Position numbers and translations under genes: made by a program. From positions 1 through 19,354 of the forward strand of contig JAFGJF010000324.1 of the NCBI GenBank assembly GCA_016929205.1: 19,354 bases of DNA. Direction: 5' to 3'. The DNA is from Anaerolineae bacterium (GTDB lineage Bacteria; Chloroflexota; Anaerolineae; JAFGEY01). Position 1 is the first letter of the stretch; the number at the start of each line of letters is the position of its first letter. Below, in pieces: positions 1 to 7,379 of the stretch. The notes below the pieces were generated by a model. That model was not told the DNA's origin, ran no database searches, and saw nothing but the letters and a program-made list of their open reading frames with translations.

Positions 1-1161
1 CTGGTTGAACGCTTTGCCAAGTACGCCGACTTCATCGCTAGATCGGACCCTTGCCTCGACGTCCAGGTTGCCATCGGCCATCGCGCGCGCGGCATCCGTG
101 ACCATCCCCAATGGTCTTGTCACCGACCGTGCAATGCCAAAGGCCACCGCCCCCATAACGGCAATGCCACCCAGCGTAATGAATACGACTACCCACGCCA
201 GCCGACCCACGTCTTGCATCAGTTCGGCAATCGGCACAACCACAGCCAGAGACCAGCCTGTAGATTCGATCGGCGTATACATGATCCAAATCGCGTTTTC
301 AGTCGTGGGATCAGTCGCCTCCAGGTACCCTGTTTCACCAGCTATCATTGCTTGCCCAACTGTGCGGATATCCTCATCGCCCGTCTGGTCGGCCAATTCA
401 AACACCGTGCTGCCCTCTGCAACCAGCTCGGGTGCGTGGGGATTGGCGATAAATACACCGTCCTTTCCCGTCACAAAGGCATAACCAGATTCGCCAATCT
501 GCACGTTGGACAGGATCTCGTTCAAGTGTTCCAACGTGACGTCTACACCCGCTACACCGGCGAACTGTTGGTCATAGTAAATCGGACTGACGGCAGAGAC
601 GATGTACTGATTGGTGCCTCCGTCATCCTGGTAAGGAGGTCCCCAGACAAAGTGGCCTTTGTCCTTGGCCAGCGCGTACCACGCATCATCGGTGTGGTAT
701 TCATAGATAGGCTGGGTCGGATCATAGCCTTCCTCTGTGGGAAAGTTGATCTGTAACCGTGTGATCTCGCTCCGGTTGGCATCATAGATCCAGCACGGGA
801 GCACATAGTCCAATCCGTCTATCACGCCCTTTTCGTAGGCGGTGTATGTATTCAGAATGTCTGGATCATGCTCCAGTACGCCATACATCTGAGCGAGTAT
901 ACGCTCCACGTGGTCTGGGCTGTCTTGTAGCGCTGTGTCCATATTTCCAATGGTCACCGGAATTTGGCCAATCCGCGCAAAAAAAGTATTCACGTCGTTG
1001 GCGATTGCCAGTGTTTCGGTGCGCATATGCATCGCGATTCTGCTTTTCACAATGTTGGCGGTGACGGAATAAGAAATAATGCTCATTGTCGCCAATACCA
1101 TCAAACTGGTCATCGTGATCAAAATAACCATTTTCCAGTGCAAACTCATTTTCTTGAACAT
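1..1161 (-). CDS. Methyl-accepting chemotaxis protein, dCache-TM-HAMP part (3' end cut by window edge)
   Basis: The frame is open from an ATG at 1161 to the window edge (387 codons), so the C terminus is missing. An N-terminal membrane segment (about residues 8-32) is followed by a long extracytoplasmic region (about 33-318) of the double-Cache type, a second membrane segment (about 322-345) and the start of a HAMP domain (about 343-387, ending in SSDEVGVLGKAFNQ). The signalling domain that binds CheW and CheA should lie left of the window. The membrane-distal Cache module has W161-Y162, Y177 and D207, spaced much like the amino-acid-binding dCache motif, but the expected Arg two residues before the Trp is D159. 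A GGAAGG ribosome binding site lies just upstream of the ATG, and the CheW gene ends 32 nt before it. It should be the receptor of this chemosensory operon. A membrane histidine kinase with the same N-terminal layout is possible but less likely in this context. Confidence 0.88.
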   Translation of the reverse strand, partial: MFKKMSLHWKMVILITMTSLMVLATMSIISYSVTANIVKSRIAMHMRTETLAIANDVNTFFARIGQIPVTIGNMDTALQDSPDHVERILAQMYGVLEHDPDILNTYTAYEKGVIDGLDYVLPCWIYDANRSEITRLQINFPTEEGYDPTQPIYEYHTDDAWYALAKDKGHFVWGPPYQDDGGTNQYIVSAVSPIYYDQQFAGVAGVDVTLEHLNEILSNVQIGESGYAFVTGKDGVFIANPHAPELVAEGSTVFELADQTGDEDIRTVGQAMIAGETGYLEATDPTTENAIWIMYTPIESTGWSLAVVVPIAELMQDVGRLAWVVVFITLGGIAVMGAVAFGIARSVTRPLGMVTDAARAMADGNLDVEARVRSSDEVGVLGKAFNQ

Positions 1162-1193
1162 AATACCCTTCCTTCCTGACCCTATTTTTTCTC

Positions 1194-1865
1194 TTACACA
1201 ATTTCTTGGTGGACGATTAAACGTTCATCACAAAGCAGCGCGCGCACGTCCAGGATGACGACGAGGAGTTTTTCCCGTTCGTTGTCCAGTTCGCTTACGC
1301 CCCGCACATATTCCTGCGGAATGCCACGTACCGTGTCTGCCAGATCCGTGATGCGACCGTTCAATAGTGCCTCTACGCCCAGCACGTCGTCCACGCGCAG
1401 CACCACTTCCATCGCGGGTATCTGCAGCAGGATCAGATACGGGATCTGGCCGGCCGCATTGTCATCCCAGCCATTGTCATCCTTCTTGCGATCGACCTTT
1501 GCTTTGTCCAGGCCCAGGAATTCGCGCAGATCGACCACCGACAGAATGCGCCCACGGCGATTGACCACCCCCAGCACCCATTTGGGCACACCTGGTACAA
1601 ATGTGATCTGCCCTGCCGACCAGACGTCAAACACGAACTGGGTATCCAGTGCATAGACCTCGCTACCCAGCCTGACCACGACCAACCTGATCCTCTCGCC
1701 TTCTGTTTCTTGTTCCGGCGCCTGGGCCAGCCTGGCCGCTCGTTGCGCAAGAATGGTCTGTACCGTTTCCAGTGCCATCGCTTGCCCGCCGACAGGCGCA
1801 TCCTCCCCAATCCTGGTTATGCCAATCAAATGTTTGTGGCCATTGTCGCCTGATTTGGTTTCCAT
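1194..1865 (-). CDS. CheW-like coupling protein (second CheW of the operon)
   Basis: CheW scaffolds link chemoreceptors to the kinase CheA. Counting from the ATG at 1880, the CheW fold spans about residues 63-218, with the characteristic GVVNRRGRILSVVDLREFLG segment at 104-123 and the closing strand LLVVILDVRALL at 205-216. It is larger than a typical CheW of about 150-160 residues because of a roughly 60-residue N-terminal extension and a charged insert (about 125-145) after the second subdomain. I prefer the ATG at 1865 (223 aa), because a GAGGTCAGGA stretch precedes it at ribosome-binding distance; the ATG at 1880 would give 228 aa with no clear site. It lies between cheR and the receptor gene, the position of wspD in Wsp-type operons. 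CheW identity is firm; the exact role is inferred from context. Confidence 0.88.
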   Translation of the reverse strand: METKSGDNGHKHLIGITRIGEDAPVGGQAMALETVQTILAQRAARLAQAPEQETEGERIRLVVVRLGSEVYALDTQFVFDVWSAGQITFVPGVPKWVLGVVNRRGRILSVVDLREFLGLDKAKVDRKKDDNGWDDNAAGQIPYLILLQIPAMEVVLRVDDVLGVEALLNGRITDLADTVRGIPQEYVRGVSELDNEREKLLVVILDVRALLCDERLIVHQEIV

Positions 1866-1894
1866 CGATCCTGACCTCATTCCAATGCAGTGTT

Positions 1895-3484
1895 TTACCT
1901 ATCTTGTGCTTCCGCCTGCCATTGCTGCTGCTGGCGGACGACCGTTTCTTGCAGCCGTCCCACAGTGATCCCTCCCGAGTTAGACAGCACATCTTCAGCC
2001 CCGCACGAACTCAGCAAGCGCTGGACATTGTCCAGGGCCTTGAGCGCCTGGCGCAACTGGCCGCTGTTGTGGTACAAGTCGGCCAATCCAAAGTGACCCA
2101 GGATGTGCGCGCGATCGACGTATACGACCTTTTTCATCGTCTGGATCGCGTTGTCGATATCGCCAAGATGCTGCCTGACCAGGGCCAGGGTGTAATACGC
2201 TTCCAAAGCCAATTTGTCGAAATGTGTGGCCTGATCACACCAGCGCTCAGCTTGCTCCCACTCACCCAGGTTGGCACAAGTTTGCCCCAACAAGGTACAG
2301 AGTGTCGCATCCTCGCCGCGTTGCTGGACCGTCTGCAGCAGCAACTCACGTGCTTGTTCTGAATGCCCGTACTCTAGCAACTCTCGCGCCTCCTCTACCG
2401 GATCTGGTGTCTGCACACGTTCTGGAACAGGCATTGTGGCGGCATGTTTGGGCTGTTGAACTGGTGGTTGCCGAACCGGTGGTTCGGCGATCAACGGTTT
2501 TGTTTCGCGCCGGACGCGTTGGGTCAGACCCGGAACAATCGGTTTTTCGGATACCGACTGGTGTGGTTTGTTCAGCCACGCCCATTCTGAGGGAATGACC
2601 GCCGGTGTGCCGGTACGTTGGTATAGAATCGCCCCGGGAAAGTTGCGCGTCTGGAAACGTTGGTACGTGACCAGCGAGTGTTCAGAATGTCCTACCACCA
2701 ACCAGCCACCATCAACCAAAGCGTTGTAAAAACGGCCGACGATCCCCTGGATCACTTCTTGGGGAAAATAGATCGTCACGTTGCGGCACAAGATCAGATC
2801 CATATACATCGTGTTCGTCTCGTAGGAAGGATACGAATCCTCGATCAGGTTCAATTGTTTAAACGTCACCATCCGCTGCACCGGTGGGATCACGGTATAT
2901 TTGTTGCCATGTGGGTAAAAATAGCGCGAACGCCACAACTTGGCCCGCGTCTCACGGAACGCCCAGTCGCTGTGAATGGCCCGCCTGGCCCGCGCCAGCG
3001 CTTCGGTGTTGATGTCTGTTCCCAGCAGCGTAATCGCCCAGGCCTCAATATCGGGAATCAGCTCTCGCAGCATCATCGCGATCGAATACGGTTCCTCACC
3101 ACTTGCACATCCTGCGCTCCAGATGCGCAACGTGCGCAGCTCGCGGCGTCGCTCGACCAATTCAGGCAGGACGTGATCATAGAGGGCATTGAATTGCGCC
3201 GCGTTGCGGAAAAAATGCGTCTCGCCGACCGTCAAGGCGTTGACCAGCCGCTCCAATTCCACCGAGCCTTTGTCGGCATCCTGTAAGAGCTGATAGTATT
3301 GATCCCAGTCGCTGCAAGTCGATGCCGCAAACGCCTGCCGGACGCCATGCTCCAGATCGGCCAACCGCTTTTCCGGAAAATGCAAGCCAAACCGTCCGCG
3401 CACCAATATGCTGAACCGCTCATAATCCTGGTAGGTCCAGCTCGTAGTTTCTGTCGGCGTTGCGATCCGCTGTTGTACGCTCAT
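1895..3484 (-). CDS. CheR-type chemoreceptor glutamate methyltransferase with C-terminal TPR domain
   Basis: CheR uses S-adenosylmethionine to methylate receptor glutamates for adaptation. The 529-residue protein has the CheR N-terminal helical region (about 16-110, with LTVGETHFFR at 84-93), the SAM-binding motif IWSAGCASGEEPYS at 121-134, a GTDIN acidic-loop motif at 155-159 and DLILCRNVTIYFP at 229-241. A Pro/Gln-rich linker (about 300-365) leads to three or four TPR-like helical pairs (about 366-490), including GEWEQAERWCDQATHFD and GDIDNAIQTMKKV. The TPR tail is known from the WspC/FrzF class of methyltransferases and is thought to govern partner interactions. The start codon overlaps the stop of the upstream cheW by 4 nt (ATGA), with a GGAAGG site before it, so translation is probably coupled. 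Confidence 0.93.
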   Translation of the reverse strand: MSVQQRIATPTETTSWTYQDYERFSILVRGRFGLHFPEKRLADLEHGVRQAFAASTCSDWDQYYQLLQDADKGSVELERLVNALTVGETHFFRNAAQFNALYDHVLPELVERRRELRTLRIWSAGCASGEEPYSIAMMLRELIPDIEAWAITLLGTDINTEALARARRAIHSDWAFRETRAKLWRSRYFYPHGNKYTVIPPVQRMVTFKQLNLIEDSYPSYETNTMYMDLILCRNVTIYFPQEVIQGIVGRFYNALVDGGWLVVGHSEHSLVTYQRFQTRNFPGAILYQRTGTPAVIPSEWAWLNKPHQSVSEKPIVPGLTQRVRRETKPLIAEPPVRQPPVQQPKHAATMPVPERVQTPDPVEEARELLEYGHSEQARELLLQTVQQRGEDATLCTLLGQTCANLGEWEQAERWCDQATHFDKLALEAYYTLALVRQHLGDIDNAIQTMKKVVYVDRAHILGHFGLADLYHNSGQLRQALKALDNVQRLLSSCGAEDVLSNSGGITVGRLQETVVRQQQQWQAEAQDR

Positions 3485-4068
3485 ACACCTTCCTCGACGC
3501 GTTGGGCCACCTCAAGTGTCGCCTCGACCAGTTCAGGCAGTGCATCAAAGGACTGGGTGAGCGCTTTGACCTGCACCGGATCAAAAATTTGCTCCAGATC
3601 CAGCACAAACATCAGGCCCTCTGGCGTATGCGCCAACCCGCGCAGCAGTCCCAATTCGCCCAGGCTGGCCGGCAGGACCTCTCCTGGCTCGGACAATGGC
3701 TGCGTCAAGCCAAACACGTCGACCACCTGGTCCACGAGCAGCCCCAGTTTGCGGCCACCGACACGGACGAGAATAATGTGAGTATCCAGACTCAACTCGA
3801 TTCCCGGCAGACCAAAATGGTGCCTCAAATTGATCGCCGGCACAAACGCGCCGCGCACATTGACCACCCCTTCTACAGCGTGGTTGACCTGAGGTAAAGG
3901 CACAATCTTTACCATCTCGACGATTTGATCTACATAGTCGATCGGCAGCGCATAAAGCTGTTCGGCCAGGCGAAAGCGCACCATCATTTGCGTTCGGCCA
4001 TTGAGTGATATCGCTTGTGCAATGGCGACATCTTGCGTTAATCGTGTCTTTTGTTCATTCATTGGCAT
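3481..4068 (-). CDS. CheW-like coupling protein (first CheW of the operon)
   Basis: This is a compact CheW of 195 residues. The fold runs over about residues 28-165, with the hallmark GVVNVRGAFVPAINLR at 67-82 and the second-subdomain strand THIILVRVGGRKLGLLVDQV at 96-115. A short C-terminal helical tail ends in acidic residues. Several ATGs cluster at the junction with the upstream receiver gene. I chose 4068, which overlaps that gene's TGA stop by one base (TGATG) with a GGAG site 5 nt upstream; 4062 or 4089 are possible. The protein should couple the dCache receptor to a CheA kinase that is not in the window. Its place before cheR-TPR corresponds to wspB in Wsp-type operons. Confidence 0.88.
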   Translation of the reverse strand: MPMNEQKTRLTQDVAIAQAISLNGRTQMMVRFRLAEQLYALPIDYVDQIVEMVKIVPLPQVNHAVEGVVNVRGAFVPAINLRHHFGLPGIELSLDTHIILVRVGGRKLGLLVDQVVDVFGLTQPLSEPGEVLPASLGELGLLRGLAHTPEGLMFVLDLEQIFDPVQVKALTQSFDALPELVEATLEVAQRVEEGV

Positions 4069-4463
4069 CATCTCTCCATTACAGGCCAATGCAGCTCTTG
4101 ATTGAGCAGTGCTTCGACCATTTCAGAGAATTCAGTGGCCGAAAAACCGCGTAACAGGACGCCATCTGCCCCGGCTGCCTTGGCCTTTTTTTGCTGGTAG
4201 AGGTTATCGGTGATGACTAGGCAGTGCGTATCTGGGCGGACACGCTTGATCGTGGCCAACGTGGTCAGAACGCGCGCATCCGACAGATTGGTGTCAAGCA
4301 GCACCAGCAACGGATTTGTGTCTCTGACAATATCAAACAGATCGGATGCGTTTTCGACCAGATCGACACGCCCGATTTGCGGTACCGTTGCCAGCAACAC
4401 CTGCAAACCACCCCTCACCCGGCCCGAACGGGCCATGACTAATGCAGGTATCGAATGTGTCAT
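4068..4463 (-). CDS. Stand-alone degenerate receiver (CheY-like) protein
   Basis: The 131-residue protein has receiver-fold spacing: LLVLLDTNLSD at 52-62 with D57 in the phosphoacceptor position, LVITDN at 82-87 with T85, and GADGVLLRGF at 98-107. Two active-site features are altered. The acidic pair that binds magnesium after strand 1 is replaced (VMARSGRVR at 9-17), and the conserved lysine is R105. It may therefore be phosphorylated poorly or not at all and act as a structural partner. A strong ribosome binding site (AAAGGAG at 4470-4476) precedes the ATG. It is the first gene of the chemosensory operon and runs into cheW with a one-base stop/start overlap. The receiver fold is well supported; the loss of phosphorylation is inference. 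Confidence 0.85.
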   Translation of the reverse strand: MTHSIPALVMARSGRVRGGLQVLLATVPQIGRVDLVENASDLFDIVRDTNPLLVLLDTNLSDARVLTTLATIKRVRPDTHCLVITDNLYQQKKAKAAGADGVLLRGFSATEFSEMVEALLNQELHWPVMER

Positions 4464-4469
4464 AGATGG

Positions 4470-4476
4470 CTCCTTT
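4470..4476 (-). promoter_or_regulatory. Ribosome binding site of the receiver gene
   Basis: On the minus strand AAAGGAG lies 6 nt upstream of the ATG at 4463. It supports this start and marks the beginning of the chemosensory operon. Confidence 0.7.
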
Positions 4477-4501
4477 GATCATACCAGGATTTTCTAGTTC
4501 T

Positions 4502-4510
4502 ATCTTAGCA
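4502..4510 (-). promoter_or_regulatory. Possible extended -10 promoter of the chemosensory operon
   Basis: The minus strand reads TGCTAAGAT, an extended -10 pattern (TGn plus a TATAAT-like hexamer), 38 nt upstream of the first gene. No good -35 box is seen at 16-18 nt. The 133-nt gap between the two minus-strand operons holds nothing else convincing. Confidence 0.35.
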
Positions 4511-4596
4511 TGATCTTGTCAGGAGCGCATCGGGGGAAAAACGGATTTATGCTGCGTAGAAAAACCAGGAAAAAAGATGTGGATCGGTAAAATTAC

Positions 4597-5259
4597 CTAG
4601 AGGTTGGCAAGCCCTTCGCGCAAAGCATAGAGGGCAGCCTGGGTGCGGTTGGCGAGATGTAGCTTGCTGAGAATATTGCCCACATGAGTGCCCACCGTCC
4701 GTTCGCTGATCGACAGTGCTGTGGCAATCTCTTGATTGGTCAGACCGCGAGCGACGAGCTGAACCACCTCGACTTCGCGCTCGGTGAGCGGCTCTTCGGT
4801 AGGTGGCAGGTCAGCAGGAGGGCGGTTCAGTTCCTGGATCACCTTGAGGGCAATGGTCGGGTGTAACGATGCTTTGCCCTGGTACACGTCGACGATGGCG
4901 TTGAGCAGATCTTGTGGCGACGAATCTTTGAGCAGGTAACCCAACGCGCCCGCCTTGATCGCCGAAAATACCTTGGCATCGTCGGCAAAACTGGTCAATA
5001 CCAGGATCCGAGCATGTGGATTGTGCCGTTTGATCTCTTGAATGGCTTCAATGCCGCCCATCCGGGGCATAACCAGATCCAACAAGACCACGTCGGGCGA
5101 GAGAATGCGCGCCTGATCAACGGCCTGGAGGCCATCGGCGGCCTCACCGATCACCTCGATGTTGGGTTTGACGCCGAGCATGGTGCGCAAGCCTTCGCGC
5201 ACGACGGCATGGTCATCGACAATGAGCACGCGAATGTTGGACTGGGGAAGCATTGTCAT
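4597..5259 (-). CDS. NarL/LuxR-family response regulator
   Basis: This is a 220-residue two-domain regulator of standard family length. The receiver (about 8-128) keeps the acidic pair D15-D16 (VLIVDDHAVVREGL), phosphoacceptor D61 (VVLLDLVMP), T89 and K111 (YLLKDSSP). The LuxR/GerE helix-turn-helix spans about 156-213 (LTEREVEVVQLVARGLTNQE at 158-177, then SERTVGTHVGNILSKLHL). It should bind DNA and control transcription when phosphorylated. Its ATG overlaps the stop of the upstream HisKA_3 kinase by 4 nt, behind a GGAGGTGA site inside that gene, so that kinase is the likely cognate partner. It is the last gene of the four-gene operon; I see no clear intrinsic terminator after it. Confidence 0.94.
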   Translation of the reverse strand: MTMLPQSNIRVLIVDDHAVVREGLRTMLGVKPNIEVIGEAADGLQAVDQARILSPDVVLLDLVMPRMGGIEAIQEIKRHNPHARILVLTSFADDAKVFSAIKAGALGYLLKDSSPQDLLNAIVDVYQGKASLHPTIALKVIQELNRPPADLPPTEEPLTEREVEVVQLVARGLTNQEIATALSISERTVGTHVGNILSKLHLANRTQAALYALREGLANL

Positions 5260-7364
5260 TGTTTCACCTCCATCACGACCCGGATCGTCGTTCCGTTACC
5301 CGGGCTAGACCAGACGGTCAGCGTACCGCCCAACCGTTCCGCGCGCTCACGCATACTTGCCAGGCCTATACCGCCACCCATTTGGGCCAGCTCGGGCTCA
5401 AAGCCTACGCCGTCGTCAATCACGCGCAATTCGACACGATCTTTTACCGGGCGTTGAATGTGAACGGTCACCGAGTTTGCCTCAGCATGCTTGAGGACAT
5501 TGTTCAGGGCCTCCTGCACGATGCGATACAGCTCTTCCTCGACACAGGCAGGCAAATCCAATGCCTCATCCGCCAACAAGCGTGCCTGTACGCCAACGCG
5601 GCCCTCCACGGCCTCCAGGCGACGACGTAACGCGCCGATCAGACCTTCCTCTTGCAGGATCATGGGTCTTAGCTCGTAGACCAACAAACGCATCTCTTTG
5701 AGCGCCTGCTGGGCCACCTCGCCGATCCGGGTCAACTGTTGTTGTGTGGCACCCAGGTTGCCTGCGTGAGCCAAATCCTGCCCTGCTTCGGCAAAAAGGG
5801 TCAGACTGTACAGCGATTGGGTCACTGAATCGTGTAACTCGCGGGCCAAGCGCGCGCGCTCTTCGACCACGGCCGATCGTTCTGCCTGCTGGCGCAGACG
5901 CGCGTTTTCGACGGCGACGGCGATCTGATCGGCGATCGAAGCCAGCAAGGCGACGTCCTCGACATTGAACTGCTGGCTCGTCCTTCCGAAAACGCTCAAC
6001 ACGCCCAACACCTGCCGGCCAATTTGTATCGGGGCGCCGACAAAAGCGTGCGCCGGCAGATCGACGCCATCCAGCTTGTCTTCCAGGACTCGGGCCACGT
6101 CGGACACGGCAAAAGGCTCTCCCTCGCGGATGATCCTTCCCGACCAGATATTGTCTTCAAGCGGATGCTCGTTCAATACAGCCACGATGGCCTGCGGCAT
6201 GCCCTGTTGAGCCACCAAGCGCAGTTGTCCAGTCGTTTCATCGAGCAATTGAATCGCACCGACATCGCTCTGCAGGGCAATCAGCACGCGGTCAAGCGAC
6301 TGCGCCAGCATCGTATTCAGATCCAAGACCTGGCTGGCAACAGCGGTCACCTCGTAAAGCGCGGTCAGTTCCCGGGTGCGATCGGCCACGCGCCGCTCCA
6401 GGGTGCCCATCACCCGTGCGTTTTCAATCGCCACGGCGATCTGCCCACCCAAGATCAACAACAGGTCCAGATCATCCTGCCAGAACGCGACCCGGCCGAT
6501 CTTGCGGCTCACGTTCAAGACGCCGAGCAGACGATTCTGCACCATCAACGGCACGCAGATTGCCGAACCGGTATCATCCGGCAGCGATGGATCGGAAACG
6601 TCGCTGCCGCGCTGCTGGAACTCGGAAACAAGGATGGGTTCTCGGGTTTGAGCAGCCGTGCCACACAGTCCTTCGCCGATGTTGGCCCGCATCGAGGCGA
6701 CCGCTTTTTGATCGAGCCCGAGGGCGGCAAATACCTCCAGTACCTGTTCTTTTTGGTCCAGCAACATCAAAGAGACATAGTCCGCGTTCAACTCTTGCCG
6801 TACGATTTCGATTGCCAGGTGGGTCAGTTGCTTCGAATGAACCTCGGACATCAGCACTTTGCTGATCTCGAGCATCGGGAGACGTACTTTGAGACGCTGG
6901 TTTTCCTCAAATAGGCGCGCTTGGGCCAGCACACGGCGTACAGCAAACACAAGTTCCTGGTGATCGAACGGTTTGAGCAAAAAATCGCGCACGCCCAGCT
7001 TGAGCGCGCGCACCACCGTCTCCAGGGTACCATAGCTGGTAATGACGATCACACTGATATCGGGATCGAATTCACGCAACGCGACTAACAGATCAAGGCC
7101 ACCGATCTTGGGCAGGTTGAGATCGGTAATCAACAAATCGAACCCGCCCTCACGCAGTAAATCCAACCCTTCTCGTCCACCGCTCACCCCCGTGACACGA
7201 TCGTATCCGTCGCGTTTTAGAGCGCGTTGGCAAAAAGTAACAATGTCACTTTCGTCATCAATGATCAAAATGTTGGCATGATCCACAGTCAAGGTGCTGC
7301 TTTCTACCCCCAAGGCACCCGTCGAGTCTCGTAAAGTCAAATCGAACGAACGATCACGATTCAT
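5256..7364 (-). CDS. Histidine kinase with N-terminal receiver: REC-GAF-GAF-HisKA_3-HATPase
   Basis: This soluble 702-residue kinase has an unusual order, with its receiver first. The receiver (about 30-148) keeps D36-D37, phosphoacceptor D81 (LLITDLNLPK), T109 and K131 (FLLKPF). Two GAF domains follow (about 165-318 and 335-490), each ending in an IAVA(I/V)ENAR helix. The NarX/DegS-type phosphoacceptor region has H511 in LARELHDSVTQSL. The ATPase has its N box at 618-624 (EALNNVL), DDGVGF at 650-655 and GGGIGLASM at 663-671. There is no membrane segment, so input probably comes through the receiver and GAF ligands. The ATG lies 15 nt after the upstream hybrid kinase with only a weak ribosome binding site, and the NarL regulator overlaps its stop. 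I infer that it takes phosphate or allosteric input from the upstream kinases and phosphorylates the regulator. Confidence 0.93.
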   Translation of the reverse strand: MNRDRSFDLTLRDSTGALGVESSTLTVDHANILIIDDESDIVTFCQRALKRDGYDRVTGVSGGREGLDLLREGGFDLLITDLNLPKIGGLDLLVALREFDPDISVIVITSYGTLETVVRALKLGVRDFLLKPFDHQELVFAVRRVLAQARLFEENQRLKVRLPMLEISKVLMSEVHSKQLTHLAIEIVRQELNADYVSLMLLDQKEQVLEVFAALGLDQKAVASMRANIGEGLCGTAAQTREPILVSEFQQRGSDVSDPSLPDDTGSAICVPLMVQNRLLGVLNVSRKIGRVAFWQDDLDLLLILGGQIAVAIENARVMGTLERRVADRTRELTALYEVTAVASQVLDLNTMLAQSLDRVLIALQSDVGAIQLLDETTGQLRLVAQQGMPQAIVAVLNEHPLEDNIWSGRIIREGEPFAVSDVARVLEDKLDGVDLPAHAFVGAPIQIGRQVLGVLSVFGRTSQQFNVEDVALLASIADQIAVAVENARLRQQAERSAVVEERARLARELHDSVTQSLYSLTLFAEAGQDLAHAGNLGATQQQLTRIGEVAQQALKEMRLLVYELRPMILQEEGLIGALRRRLEAVEGRVGVQARLLADEALDLPACVEEELYRIVQEALNNVLKHAEANSVTVHIQRPVKDRVELRVIDDGVGFEPELAQMGGGIGLASMRERAERLGGTLTVWSSPGNGTTIRVVMEVKQ

Positions 7365-7379
7365 TATACCATATCTCGA

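Noticed and set aside
4586..4597. Small inverted repeat GGTAA/TTACC after the NarL gene, as a terminator
   Set aside because: The stem is only 5 bp with a 2-nt loop, and the nearest T run is about 10 nt away, so it is unlikely to terminate transcription.
6024..6914. 296-codon plus-strand frame
   Set aside because: It is antisense to the two GAF domains of the REC-first kinase, with no domain motifs and no ribosome binding site.
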